From an uncultured Bacteroidales bacterium (GTDB lineage Bacteria > Bacteroidota > Bacteroidia > Bacteroidales > UBA932): a DNA stretch of 9,943 bases. A program made the position numbers and the translations under genes. The stretch's first letter is position 1; the number at the start of each line of letters is the position of its first letter. The notes below the pieces were generated by a model that was not told the DNA's origin, made no database searches, and was given only the letters and a program-made list of their open reading frames with translations. Positions 1 to 7,920 of the stretch are shown piece after piece. Where the stretch lies: the NCBI GenBank assembly GCA_946545765.1, contig CAMNNS010000049.1, forward strand, positions 1 through 9,943. Direction: 5' to 3'.

Positions 1-1240
1 CAACCATCTTTTTGGCACTCTTAACAGTCTTAACAATACCTCTTTCTAATAATTTTCTGATGATAAATGGTTTATAAAGTTCTGCGGCTATAAATTTAGG
101 TAAACCACATTCGTGCATTTTAAGTTCAGGACCTACAACAATTACTGAACGGGCCGAGTAATCGACCCTTTTACCGAGTAGGTTCTGACGGAAACGCCCT
201 TGTTTACCCTTTAACGAATCTGACAGAGATTTTAAAGCTCTATTTGATTCAGATTTTATAGTATTAGATTTCTTTGAATTATCAAACAGAGAATCAACTG
301 CTTCTTGCAACATTCTCTTTTCATTTCTAAGAATAACTTCTGGAGCTTTTATCTCGATAAGTTTCTTTAAACGATTGTTTCTAATGATAACTCTTCTGTA
401 GAGGTCGTTTAGATCTGAAGTTGCAAATCTACCACCATCAAGTGGAACTAAAGGTCTTAAATCGGGTGGAATGACAGGGATAACTTTCATTATCATCCAC
501 TCAGGTTTATTAATTTCTTTAGAATCTCTAAAGGCCTCTATAACACTAAGTCTTTTAAGTGCTTCTGCTTTTCTTTGTTGAGAAGTTTCATTCTCTAAGC
601 TATGACGCAAAGAGTATGAAAGGTCATCTAAATCTAATTTAGCAAGGAGTTTATAAATAGCACTTGCCCCCATTTCTGCAATAAATTTTGCAGGATCTTC
701 ATCGGGAAGAAGTTGATTATCTTTAGGAAGAGAATCTAAAATTGTTAAATATTCATCTTCTGAAAGTAAGCTAAGCTCCTTTATACCATTTTCTTCCGCT
801 GCTCCAGCTTGAATAACAACGTACCTCTCATAATAGATGATAGAGTCTAATTGTTTTGATTTGATCCCCAATAAAGAACTAATCTTATTAGGGAGAGACC
901 TAAAGTACCAAATGTGTGCAACAGGCACAGTAAGAGATATATGTCCCATCCTCTCTCTACGAACTTTTTTCTCTGTAACCTCTACACCGCAACGGTCGCA
1001 AACAATTCCGCGATACCTTATTCTCTTATACTTACCGCAAGAACATTCATAGTCTTTGGTAGGACCAAATATTCTCTCGCAGAAAAGACCATCTCTTTCT
1101 GGCTTATATGTACGATAGTTAACTGTTTCGGGCTTTAAAACTTCTCCATGTGATTTTTCCAATATCTCCTCTGGAGAGGCAAGACCTATTGTAATTCTAT
1201 TAAAATTACTTTTAACTTTTGTATCTTTCTTTATAGACAT
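1..1240 (-). CDS. rpoC: RNA polymerase subunit beta' (RpoC), N-terminal part, cut by the window edge
   Basis: Encodes the largest catalytic subunit of DNA-dependent RNA polymerase, which forms the DNA clamp and carries the catalytic magnesium site. Only the first 413 residues are present, read from the ATG at 1240; the protein begins MSIKKDTKVKSNFNRITIGLAS. The N-terminal zinc-binding motif is intact (C66, C68, C81, C84, within YECSCGKYKRIR and VCDRCGVEV). Further in are a PPDLRPLVPLDGGRFATSD stretch and the GRFRQNLLGKRVDYSARSV block near residue 360, where A363 replaces the G common in Proteobacteria, a usual Bacteroidota variant as I recall. The invariant NADFDGD catalytic motif should lie a few dozen residues past the edge and is not in the window. 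The start lies 25 bp after the rpoB stop, with no Shine-Dalgarno but with A at -3 and -6. It is co-transcribed with rpoB. Identification is secure. Confidence 0.98.
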   Translation of the reverse strand, partial: MSIKKDTKVKSNFNRITIGLASPEEILEKSHGEVLKPETVNYRTYKPERDGLFCERIFGPTKDYECSCGKYKRIRYRGIVCDRCGVEVTEKKVRRERMGHISLTVPVAHIWYFRSLPNKISSLLGIKSKQLDSIIYYERYVVIQAGAAEENGIKELSLLSEDEYLTILDSLPKDNQLLPDEDPAKFIAEMGASAIYKLLAKLDLDDLSYSLRHSLENETSQQRKAEALKRLSVIEAFRDSKEINKPEWMIMKVIPVIPPDLRPLVPLDGGRFATSDLNDLYRRVIIRNNRLKKLIEIKAPEVILRNEKRMLQEAVDSLFDNSKKSNTIKSESNRALKSLSDSLKGKQGRFRQNLLGKRVDYSARSVIVVGPELKMHECGLPKFIAAELYKPFIIRKLLERGIVKTVKSAKKMV

Positions 1241-1265
1241 ATTACTATAATTTCTTAATAATCAA

Positions 1266-4200
1266 CTAATCTAAATTAAGACTCAAACCTAAACCTCTAA
1301 GTTCGTGCAGTAGCACATTCAATGATTCAGGAATACCAGGAGTAGGCATAGGCTCACCTTTTACAATAGATTCGTAAGCTCTACTTCTTCCTACAATATC
1401 GTCAGATTTAATAGTTAAAATCTCTTGTAAAACATTTGCTGCACCAAACGCCTCAATAGCCCAAACCTCCATCTCACCAAATCTTTGACCTCCAAGTTGA
1501 GCTTTACCTCCTAAAGGTTGTTGAGTGATAAGTGAATAAGGACCTGTAGAACGGGCGTGCATCTTATCTTCTACCATGTGGTCGAGTTTTATCATATAAA
1601 TAACTCCCACAGTAGCAGGTTGATCAAAATACTCACCTGTTCCGCCATCTCTTAACTTAGTAGTACCATATCGTGGAAGGCCTGCTTTGTCTGTGTACTC
1701 GGTAATATTATCAAGAGTAGCACCATCAAAGATAGGGGTGGCAAATTTAACACCAAGTTCTTTTCCCGCCCAACCAAGAACAGTCTCATAAATTTGTCCA
1801 AGGTTCATACGAGAAGGTACACCAAGTGGGTTAAGAACAATATCCATTATAGTACCATCATCCATAAATGGCATATCCTCATCGCTAACAATTTTAGCAA
1901 TAATACCCTTGTTACCATGCCTACCTGCAACCTTATCTCCAACCATAATCTTTCTCTTCTTAGCAATGTAAACTTTAGCAAGTTGCATAACCCCGTTAGG
2001 TAACTCATCGCCGATAGAGACATCATATTTTTTCCTCTTACATTGAGCATCGTACTCTTTGTATTGTAACAAGAAGTTGTTAATCAGCGATTTAACCATT
2101 TGATTAGTATGGTTGTCTGTTGTCCAGTTGGCAGGGTTTACATTCTCAAAATTCTCTACATTCTCTAAAGCATCTTTCTTAAACTTATTACCTTTAGCAA
2201 CAATTACGCTACCATATAAATCGTTAACACCTTGAGAAGTCTTATCTTTCAAAAGAGTCATCATCTTATCGATGAAGATAGTTTTAAGTTCTTTTGCTTT
2301 CTTCTCAAACTCCTCATCAATTTTTGCAAGATTAAGTTTTATAGAAGCTTTTAATTTCTTTTTCTCTGAATCTGAGTTCTTTCCAGCTCCCACTTTCTTA
2401 AACAAACTCTTTCCAATAACAGTACCTGTAAGAGAAGCAGATGCTTTTAATGAGGCATCTTTAACATCTCCAGCTTTATCTCCAAATATAGCTTTGAGAA
2501 GTTTCTCCTCTGGAGAAGGATCTGTCTCACCCTTAGGGGTTATCTTACCAATAAGAATATCACCAGGTTGTACAGATGCACCAATACGAATAATACCATT
2601 CTCATCTAAGTTTCCAGTAGCATCTTCACTAACATTAGGAATATCTCTTGTTAATTCCTCTGGTCCTCTCTTGGTATCTCTAACCTCCATAATGTATTCA
2701 TCTACATGTACAGATGTTAGAATATCTTCTCTAACAATTCTTTCACTTAGAACAACAGCGTCCTCATAGTTGTAACCTTTCCATGGCATAAACGCAACTT
2801 TTAGGTTTCTACCAAGTGCAAGTTCACCATTTTGAGAAGCATATCCTTCTGTCATAATTTGCCCCTTTGTAACTTTATCACCTTTTCTCACGATAGGTTT
2901 TAATCTTACAGATGTACTCTGATTAGTTTTTCTGTAAAGAGGTAAATTATAGATGGTTATCTCTGGAGAGAAGCTTACAAACTTCTCATCATCTGTCTTA
3001 TCATATCTTACATGTATCTCATTAGCATCTACATATACAATTTCACCTTTCCCTTGTGCTGCAATCTGAGTTCTTGAATCTTTCATAACAGGCCCCTCTA
3101 ATCCTGTTCCAACGATAGGGGATTCAGGATTGATAATAGGAATTGCTTGTCTCATCATGTTAGAACCCATTAAAGCACGGTTAGCGTCATCATGCTCTAA
3201 GAAAGGGATAAGAGAAGCTGCCAATGAGGCAATCTGATTAGGTGCAACATCTATTAAGTGTACATCGTTTTTACCAACAACAGGGTAGTCTGCCTGCCAT
3301 CTACACTTAATTCTTTCGTCTAATATTTTACCTTTGTCGTCAAGGTCAACATTAGCTTGTGCAACCATTTGATTCTCTTCCTCTTCTGCACTCATATAGA
3401 TGTAACCTTTGTTAGATAAATCAACAACTCCGTCATTGACCCTTCTGTAAGGAGTCTCGATAAATCCGAGGTCATTTATCCTTGCATAAACACAAAGAGA
3501 AGAGATAAGTCCGATATTAGGACCCTCTGGGGTCTCGATAGGACACAATCTACCATAGTGAGTGTAGTGAACGTCACGAACCTCAAAACCAGCTCTATCT
3601 CTACTCAAACCACCTGGTCCTAAGGCAGATAATCTTCTCTTATGAGTCATCTCTGCAAGAGGGTTGGTTTGATCCATAAATTGAGACAACTGACTTGTTC
3701 CAAAGAATGAGTTAATTACAGAAGATAAGATTTTAGCATTAATCAAATCTACAGGTGCAAATACCTCATTATCTCTAACATTCATTCTCTCTCTAATAGT
3801 TCTTGCCATTCTTGCAAGACCTACGCTAAACTGATTGGCAAGCTGCTCTCCAACAGTACGTATTCTTCTGTTGCTCAAATGGTCTATATCATCAACTGTT
3901 GCTTTAGAGTTGATAAGTTGAATGAGATAACGAATAATCTCAATTATATCTTGTTTTGTTAGAACTCTAACATCCTCAGAAGTAGTAAGATTTAGCTTTT
4001 TATTAAGTCTGTATCTACCAACTATTCCAAGGTCATATCTTTTATCAGAGAAGAAGAGTTTTTCTATAACATCCTTAGCAGTAGCCTCATCTGGTGGTTC
4101 AGAATTTCTTAATTGACGGTATGTATAGTAAATAGCTTCTTTCTGAGTGTTACAAACATCTTTATTTAGAGTGTTATAGATGATTGTGTACTCTGTAGCA

Positions 4201-5123
4201 TTTGCATCTTCGTTGTGAAGAAGAATATAATCTACTCCAGAGTCTAAAACTTTCTCAATAACCTCTTCGTCTAAGATAGTCTCTCTATCTACAACTATCT
4301 CTTTTCTCTCAATATACATAACCTCTCCAGTATCCTCATCCACAAAGTCTTCGTTCCATGTTTTAAGAACTCTGGCAGCAAGAGTCTCACCGATATGTTT
4401 CTTTAATTCCTCTCTTGTTACCTTTACCTCATTAGCGAGATTAAATATATTAAGTATGTCTTTATCAGACTCAAAGCCTATGGCTCTCAATAATGTAGTT
4501 ACAGGTAATTTTTTCTTACGATCTATGTAAGCGTTCATTACATTATTGATGTCTGTTGTAAATTCTATCCAAGAACCTTTGAAAGGGATAATTCTGGCAG
4601 AATAAAGTTTTGTTCCGTTTGAGTGCATACTCTGCCCAAAGAAAACTCCCGGCGAACGATGCAATTGAGAGACAACAATTCTCTCTGAGCCGTTGATAAT
4701 GAATGTACCACGAGGAGTCATATATGGGATAGCACCCAAATAAACATCTTGAATTTGTTGTTCAAAATCCTCATGCTCTGGATCTGTGCATGAAAGTTTT
4801 AGTTTTGCTTTAAGTGGAACACTGTAGGTTAGACCTCTATCTAAACACTCATCAATAGTATAGCGTGGTGGGTCAATGAAATAGTCTATAAATTCTAAGA
4901 CAAAATTATTACGAGTGTCTCTTATTCCACAAGGTTCAGAATTTTGCGAAAAAACTTCCTGAAAGACTTTATACAAACCCTCATTCTTTCTATTTTCTGC
5001 AGTTGTATCTAATTGAAAGAAATCTCTAAAAGATTTTAACTGCACCTCAAGAAAATCGGGATAATCTAATAGTGCTTTAGAAGTCGCAAATGAAATTCGT
5101 TGATTTTTAGTATTTTGCAGCAT
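1266..5123 (-). CDS. rpoB: RNA polymerase subunit beta (RpoB), complete
   Basis: Encodes the second-largest catalytic subunit of RNA polymerase, 1285 residues, close to the usual Bacteroidota length. It opens MLQNTKNQRISFATSKALLD and ends LRGLGLSLNLD. The rifampicin pocket is at residues 473-503, with Q481, D484, H494 and S499 at the places of E. coli Q513, D516, H526 and S531, so no classical resistance substitution is seen and the enzyme is predicted to be rifampicin-sensitive at these sites. Active-site lysines K1064 and K1072 lie in GDKVAGRHGNKG. A lysine/glutamate-rich, probably coiled-coil segment follows KSLFKKVGAGKNSDS and corresponds to a lineage-specific insertion region before the DELPNGVMQLAKVYIAKKRK strand. 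The C-terminal clamp/switch signature GGQRFGEMEVWAIEAFGAA is present. It starts 110 bp after rplL, downstream of a terminator-like hairpin, without a Shine-Dalgarno but with AAA directly before the ATG. Confidence 0.99.
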   Translation of the reverse strand: MLQNTKNQRISFATSKALLDYPDFLEVQLKSFRDFFQLDTTAENRKNEGLYKVFQEVFSQNSEPCGIRDTRNNFVLEFIDYFIDPPRYTIDECLDRGLTYSVPLKAKLKLSCTDPEHEDFEQQIQDVYLGAIPYMTPRGTFIINGSERIVVSQLHRSPGVFFGQSMHSNGTKLYSARIIPFKGSWIEFTTDINNVMNAYIDRKKKLPVTTLLRAIGFESDKDILNIFNLANEVKVTREELKKHIGETLAARVLKTWNEDFVDEDTGEVMYIERKEIVVDRETILDEEVIEKVLDSGVDYILLHNEDANATEYTIIYNTLNKDVCNTQKEAIYYTYRQLRNSEPPDEATAKDVIEKLFFSDKRYDLGIVGRYRLNKKLNLTTSEDVRVLTKQDIIEIIRYLIQLINSKATVDDIDHLSNRRIRTVGEQLANQFSVGLARMARTIRERMNVRDNEVFAPVDLINAKILSSVINSFFGTSQLSQFMDQTNPLAEMTHKRRLSALGPGGLSRDRAGFEVRDVHYTHYGRLCPIETPEGPNIGLISSLCVYARINDLGFIETPYRRVNDGVVDLSNKGYIYMSAEEEENQMVAQANVDLDDKGKILDERIKCRWQADYPVVGKNDVHLIDVAPNQIASLAASLIPFLEHDDANRALMGSNMMRQAIPIINPESPIVGTGLEGPVMKDSRTQIAAQGKGEIVYVDANEIHVRYDKTDDEKFVSFSPEITIYNLPLYRKTNQSTSVRLKPIVRKGDKVTKGQIMTEGYASQNGELALGRNLKVAFMPWKGYNYEDAVVLSERIVREDILTSVHVDEYIMEVRDTKRGPEELTRDIPNVSEDATGNLDENGIIRIGASVQPGDILIGKITPKGETDPSPEEKLLKAIFGDKAGDVKDASLKASASLTGTVIGKSLFKKVGAGKNSDSEKKKLKASIKLNLAKIDEEFEKKAKELKTIFIDKMMTLLKDKTSQGVNDLYGSVIVAKGNKFKKDALENVENFENVNPANWTTDNHTNQMVKSLINNFLLQYKEYDAQCKRKKYDVSIGDELPNGVMQLAKVYIAKKRKIMVGDKVAGRHGNKGIIAKIVSDEDMPFMDDGTIMDIVLNPLGVPSRMNLGQIYETVLGWAGKELGVKFATPIFDGATLDNITEYTDKAGLPRYGTTKLRDGGTGEYFDQPATVGVIYMIKLDHMVEDKMHARSTGPYSLITQQPLGGKAQLGGQRFGEMEVWAIEAFGAANVLQEILTIKSDDIVGRSRAYESIVKGEPMPTPGIPESLNVLLHELRGLGLSLNLD

Positions 5124-5152
5124 TTTGGCTATATTTGAATAGTATAATCTAT

Positions 5153-5194
5153 AAAAAACGACAAAAAGGTTTAGGGCAATTTTACCCTAAACCT
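5153..5194 (-). terminator. Intrinsic terminator or attenuator between rplL and rpoB
   Basis: On the minus strand a perfect 10-bp inverted repeat (AGGTTTAGGG, 5194-5185, and CCCTAAACCT, 5176-5167) encloses an 8-nt loop, TAAAATTG. It is followed at once by a T-rich tract of the form TTTTTGTCGTTTTTT. This is the textbook shape of a Rho-independent terminator oriented to act on transcripts coming out of rplL. Because rpoB-rpoC must still be transcribed, it probably acts as a partial terminator that lowers polymerase-subunit expression relative to the ribosomal proteins. That matches the known rplL-rpoB attenuator in E. coli; function here is inferred. Confidence 0.8.
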
Positions 5195-5196
5195 GA

Positions 5197-5224
5197 CTAC
5201 ATCCTGTTAGGTAAGGAGAAGTAG
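5197..5224 (-). promoter_or_regulatory. Possible accessory hairpin just upstream of the rplL-rpoB terminator
   Basis: On the minus strand CTAC (5224-5221) can pair with GTAG (5200-5197), and inside it TCCT (5217-5214) with AGGA (5205-5202), separated by a 3x1 internal loop. The apical loop is TACCTAAC. It ends two bases before the terminator stem. The loop's CCTAA (5211-5207) is complementary to TTAGG (5190-5186) in the first terminator arm, so an alternative pairing that weakens the terminator is conceivable. The stem is weak and could arise by chance. Confidence 0.3.
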
Positions 5225-5233
5225 AGATTCAAA

Positions 5234-5608
5234 TTATTTAATCTCAACCTCTGCTCCAACTTCTTCAAGTTTTGCCTTAAATGTTTCAGCGTCAGCTTTA
5301 GAAACTTTCTCTTTGATTGCTTTAGGAGCAGCATCAACAAGTTCTTTAGCCTCTTTAAGTCCAAGACCAGTTAGCTCTTTAACCTCTTTAACTACTTGAA
5401 GTTTTTGACCACCAGCTGATTTAAGAATAACGTCAAATTCAGTTTTCTCTTCAGCAGCAGCTGCACCAGCACCAGGAGCTGCAACTGCAACAGCAGCTGC
5501 GGCAGCAGGCTCAATGCCATATTCATCTTTAAGAATTTGTGCTAACTCTTGTACTTCCTTCACTGAAAGATTTACTAAGTCTTCTGCAAATTTTTTAATA
5601 TCTGCCAT
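5234..5608 (-). CDS. rplL: Ribosomal protein L7/L12 (bL12)
   Basis: Encodes the multicopy stalk protein of the 50S subunit, 124 residues, the usual length. It binds L10 as dimers and its mobile C-terminal domains recruit EF-Tu, EF-G, IF2 and release factors. The N-terminal dimerisation domain covers about residues 1-32 (MADIKKFAEDLVNLSVKEVQ). A flexible alanine-rich hinge lies at 33-52, and the C-terminal domain at about 54-124 contains the factor-binding helices around KEVKELTGLGLKEAKELVD. It lies 26 bp after rplJ with an AT-rich leader and no Shine-Dalgarno; A is found at -3 to -6. In most bacteria rplJ and rplL are translationally coupled and autoregulated by the L10-L12 complex. No known regulatory RNA structure is apparent here. 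Confidence 0.98.
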   Translation of the reverse strand: MADIKKFAEDLVNLSVKEVQELAQILKDEYGIEPAAAAAVAVAAPGAGAAAAEEKTEFDVILKSAGGQKLQVVKEVKELTGLGLKEAKELVDAAPKAIKEKVSKADAETFKAKLEEVGAEVEIK

Positions 5609-5634
5609 AGTTTTAATTTTTTATGTGTTAATAA

Positions 5635-6165
5635 TTATTTTTTTTCTTCTAATGTTTTAACGATACCTGCAATCTTTCCACCGCCTGAACTCTTAAGAGC
5701 TGAGATAACATTTTTAGCAGGAGATTGAAGTAACGCAACAATATCAGCAATAAGCTCATTCTTAGATTTAATGTTGCAAAGAACCTCAAGGTTTTGAGAA
5801 CCAATATAAGGGCACTCTTGTACAAGAGCAGCCTTTAATTCTGGTTTACCATTGCCATCGGCTGAGCTAAATGATTTAATAAGTTTAGCAGGACCATTAG
5901 GCGTATTAGCAAACATTATCGCAGAAGAACCTTTAAGTACCTCTTCAAATTGATTTGCTCCCTCTATTTGACTGGCTTGAAGAGCTTTAGCAAATAGAGT
6001 GTTTTTTACAACCATCAATTTTACTTGCTGTTTGAAACACTCGCGTCTAAGTTTTGCAGTAGCTTCTGCATTTAACCCTTCTATATTTGTGATATAGAAA
6101 TTAGGATTCTCTTTTAGACAATTTGTTAAATCCTTAACAATCTGTTCTTTTAACTCTTTTCTCAT
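5635..6165 (-). CDS. rplJ: Ribosomal protein L10 (uL10)
   Basis: Encodes the base of the ribosomal stalk, 176 residues, normal for the family. The N-terminal domain (MRKELKEQIVKDLTN onward) binds 23S rRNA helices 42-44 next to L11. The C-terminal helix (about 145-176, including NVISALKSSGGGKIAGIVK) is the docking site for L7/L12 dimers. It follows rplA by 18 bp and precedes rplL by 26 bp. This start, unlike all others in the window, carries a full Shine-Dalgarno sequence. In E. coli L10 represses its own mRNA; whether that happens here is unknown, and the short gap before the gene leaves little room for a leader structure. Confidence 0.97.
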   Translation of the reverse strand: MRKELKEQIVKDLTNCLKENPNFYITNIEGLNAEATAKLRRECFKQQVKLMVVKNTLFAKALQASQIEGANQFEEVLKGSSAIMFANTPNGPAKLIKSFSSADGNGKPELKAALVQECPYIGSQNLEVLCNIKSKNELIADIVALLQSPAKNVISALKSSGGGKIAGIVKTLEEKK

Positions 6166-6171
6166 ATTAAA

Positions 6172-6178
6172 ACCTCCT
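6172..6178 (-). promoter_or_regulatory. Strong Shine-Dalgarno sequence for rplJ
   Basis: The minus strand reads TCAGGAGGTTTTAAT before the rplJ ATG. AGGAGGT is a 7-nt match to the usual 16S anti-Shine-Dalgarno, and AGGAGG is placed 7 nt from the start codon. None of the other eight protein starts in the window has anything comparable, as expected for Bacteroidota, which mostly do without this element. Confidence 0.85.
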
Positions 6179-6183
6179 GATTA

Positions 6184-6888
6184 TTAAGATTCAGACAAAC
6201 CGAATGATTTCATATCAACTTGAATACCAGGGCCCATAGTAGATGATAAGAAAACGCTCTTCACATAAGTTCCCTTTAGCGTTTGAGGTTTAAGTTTTAT
6301 CACTGTATTTATGAATTCACTGGCATTTTGTGCAAGTTGCTCAGCAGAAAATGATACTTTACCAATGCTGGTACAAATGATACCTTGCTTGTCAACTTTG
6401 AAATCTATTTTACCAGCCTTAATCTCTGAAACAGCCTGTTTAATATCCATTGTAACAGTTCCAGTCTTAGGGTTTGGCATTAGACCTCTTGGACCAAGAA
6501 TTCTACCAATTATACCAACTTTTCCCATAACAGAAGGGGTACAAACAATAACATCTATGTCTGTCCATCCCCCTTTGATTTTATCTATGTATTCATCTAA
6601 ACCAACGTAGTCGGCACCAGCTTCTTTTGCTTCAGCCTCCTTGTCTGGTGTACACAATACAAGTACTCTTTTAGTCTTCCCTGTTCCATTAGGAAGGGTA
6701 ACAACGCCTCTAACCATTTGGTTAGCTTTTCTTGGGTCAACACCAAGACGCATCGCTACATCGACAGAAGAATCAAATTTAGTAAAGGCAGTCTCCTTAA
6801 CTAAACTGCAAGCGTCTGCCAACTTGTATTGTTTGCCAGGCTCTACTTTGGCCTGTGATGCTTTTTGATTTTTAGTTAGCTTACTCAT
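6184..6888 (-). CDS. rplA: Ribosomal protein L1 (uL1)
   Basis: Encodes the protein of the mobile L1 stalk of the 50S subunit, which binds 23S rRNA helices 76-78 and helps move deacylated tRNA out of the E site. In many bacteria it also represses its own operon by binding mRNA. The product is 234 residues from the ATG at 6888 (MSKLTKNQKASQAKV), the normal length. The family signature GPRGLMPNPKTGTVT is intact, within domain II (about 70-160), flanked by the two halves of domain I. The open frame extends upstream to an ATG at 6960, but that would overlap rplK by 65 bp and add 24 non-homologous residues, so 6888 is chosen. The start lies 7 bp after the rplK stop, with no Shine-Dalgarno, which suggests coupling to rplK translation. 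Confidence 0.96.
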   Translation of the reverse strand: MSKLTKNQKASQAKVEPGKQYKLADACSLVKETAFTKFDSSVDVAMRLGVDPRKANQMVRGVVTLPNGTGKTKRVLVLCTPDKEAEAKEAGADYVGLDEYIDKIKGGWTDIDVIVCTPSVMGKVGIIGRILGPRGLMPNPKTGTVTMDIKQAVSEIKAGKIDFKVDKQGIICTSIGKVSFSAEQLAQNASEFINTVIKLKPQTLKGTYVKSVFLSSTMGPGIQVDMKSFGLSES

Positions 6889-6895
6889 TGCACAT

Positions 6896-7342
6896 TTATT
6901 TAACATCGGCAGGGAATTCTCCCTCAACTGTAACACCCATACTTCGTGCTGTACCTGCAACCATGCTCATCGCCGATTTTAAGGTAAAGCAGTTAAGGTC
7001 TGGCATTTTATCTTCTGCAATTTTTCTCACTTGTTCCCAAGTAAGTTTAGCCACTTTCTTTCTATTTGATTCGGCAGAACCAGATTGAATTTTAGCAGCT
7101 TCCTTAATCATTACAGCAACAGGTGGCTCTTTTATGATAAAAGTAAAAGATTTATCTGTATAAACTGTAATAATAACAGGCAATACTTTACCAGCTTTTT
7201 GCTGAGTAAGAGCATTAAATTGCTTGCAGAAGTCCATTATGTTTACACCTTTAGAACCTAAAGCAGGTCCTACAGGAGGTGAGGGATTTGCTGCACCGCC
7301 TTTAATTTGTAATTTGATTAAAGCAGCAATTTCTTTAGCCAT
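6896..7342 (-). CDS. rplK: Ribosomal protein L11 (uL11)
   Basis: Encodes the 148-residue protein that, with 23S rRNA helices 43-44, forms the GTPase-associated centre contacted by EF-G and RelA. The N-terminal domain contains the proline-rich thiostrepton/micrococcin contact region NPSPPVGPALGSKGVNIMDF (about 19-38). The C-terminal RNA-binding domain covers about 70-148 and ends in GTARSMGVTVEGEFPADVK. The start is 12 bp after nusG with an AAAATAATTATT leader, no Shine-Dalgarno, and A at -3 and -6. It is followed after 7 bp by rplA, the usual L11 operon order. No L1-binding mimic could be placed in the short upstream gap. Confidence 0.98.
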   Translation of the reverse strand: MAKEIAALIKLQIKGGAANPSPPVGPALGSKGVNIMDFCKQFNALTQQKAGKVLPVIITVYTDKSFTFIIKEPPVAVMIKEAAKIQSGSAESNRKKVAKLTWEQVRKIAEDKMPDLNCFTLKSAMSMVAGTARSMGVTVEGEFPADVK

Positions 7343-7354
7343 AATAATTATTTT

Positions 7355-7906
7355 TTACTCTTTAATTACTTGAACAAAATTAAGTTCCAGGGTGGTAGGT
7401 CTTCCAAAGATTTTAACCATAACTTTGAGTTTTTTCTTATCTTCAAGAACCTCCTCAACATTTCCGTTGAAGCCATTAAAAGGACCATCTATAACTCTGA
7501 CAGGTTCCCCAACAACAAAAGGTGCCAAATTTGTCTCGTCCTGCTCCATCCATTCATCTACTTTACCAAGTATTTGATTGATTTCTGCATCTGGAAGAGG
7601 ATATGGCTCTCTTGATTTAGGGTCTTTTGTAAGGAATCCTGCAACAAAAGGTATATCGCGAATAATATGTTGAACCTCAGGTGTTAAATTGGCTTCAATA
7701 AAGACATATTGCGAGAAACTTATTTTCTCAACAACAACTCTTTTACCATTTTTTACCTGATAAACTTTTTCTGTAGGGATTAAAGTCTGAGGGACAAATT
7801 CCTCTTTTCCAGCTCGGCGTATTTCGTTACGAATATACTCTTGAACCTTCTTCTCTTTTCCCCCTTGTACCCTTACGATGTACCATTTAAGCTTAGACTC
7901 ACTCAT
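7355..7906 (-). CDS. nusG: Transcription elongation and antitermination factor NusG
   Basis: Encodes a 183-residue factor that binds the clamp of RNA polymerase to increase processivity and, through its C-terminal domain, contacts Rho or ribosomal protein S10. The N-terminal NGN domain covers about residues 6-120 (LKWYIVRVQGGKEKKVQEYI, later FSQYVFIEANLTPEVQHII and PFVAGFL). A short linker leads to the KOW domain at about 131-165 with VGEPVRVIDGPFNGFNGNVE. The length is normal and no insertion typical of specialised NusG paralogues is evident, so this is the housekeeping copy. It starts 14 bp after secE; a GGGAG lies only 2 nt before the ATG, too close to be a good ribosome binding site. Confidence 0.98.
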   Translation of the reverse strand: MSESKLKWYIVRVQGGKEKKVQEYIRNEIRRAGKEEFVPQTLIPTEKVYQVKNGKRVVVEKISFSQYVFIEANLTPEVQHIIRDIPFVAGFLTKDPKSREPYPLPDAEINQILGKVDEWMEQDETNLAPFVVGEPVRVIDGPFNGFNGNVEEVLEDKKKLKVMVKIFGRPTTLELNFVQVIKE

Positions 7907-7920
7907 AACTCCCGATAGAT

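Noticed and set aside
837..1138. Two overlapping plus-strand frames of 71 and 74 codons
   Set aside because: Both are antisense to the conserved N-terminal zinc-binding region of rpoC, with no start signal or family resemblance.
1794..2050. Small frames on both strands inside the 3' half of rpoB
   Set aside because: They overlap the highly conserved active-site region of rpoB in other frames, and their sequences look like no known family.
2272..2769. 165-codon open frame on the plus strand
   Set aside because: It lies wholly antisense to the conserved rpoB coding region, is serine- and leucine-rich as antisense frames of this gene are, and shows no recognisable domain.
5124..5166. Possible rpoB promoter (TTTTTG followed 17-19 bp later by TACTATTC)
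   Set aside because: The downstream element matches the TAnnTTTG consensus at only some positions, and the TTTTTG is better explained as the T-tract of the terminator.
6889..6960. Longer rplA start at 6960
   Set aside because: It would overlap the end of rplK and add 24 residues unlike any L1; the ATG at 6888 gives the normal L1 N terminus.
6311..7088. Three plus-strand frames of 66 to 99 codons opposite rplA and rplK
   Set aside because: They mirror well-conserved ribosomal protein genes and have no independent coding evidence.
7343..7354. L1-binding leader mimic before rplK, as in E. coli
   Set aside because: The nusG-rplK gap is only 12 bp of A/T sequence and cannot hold the structure; no clear mimic was found in the adjacent coding sequence by eye.
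7370..7615. Plus-strand frames of 61 and 81 codons opposite nusG
   Set aside because: They are shadows of the conserved nusG gene with no recognisable product.
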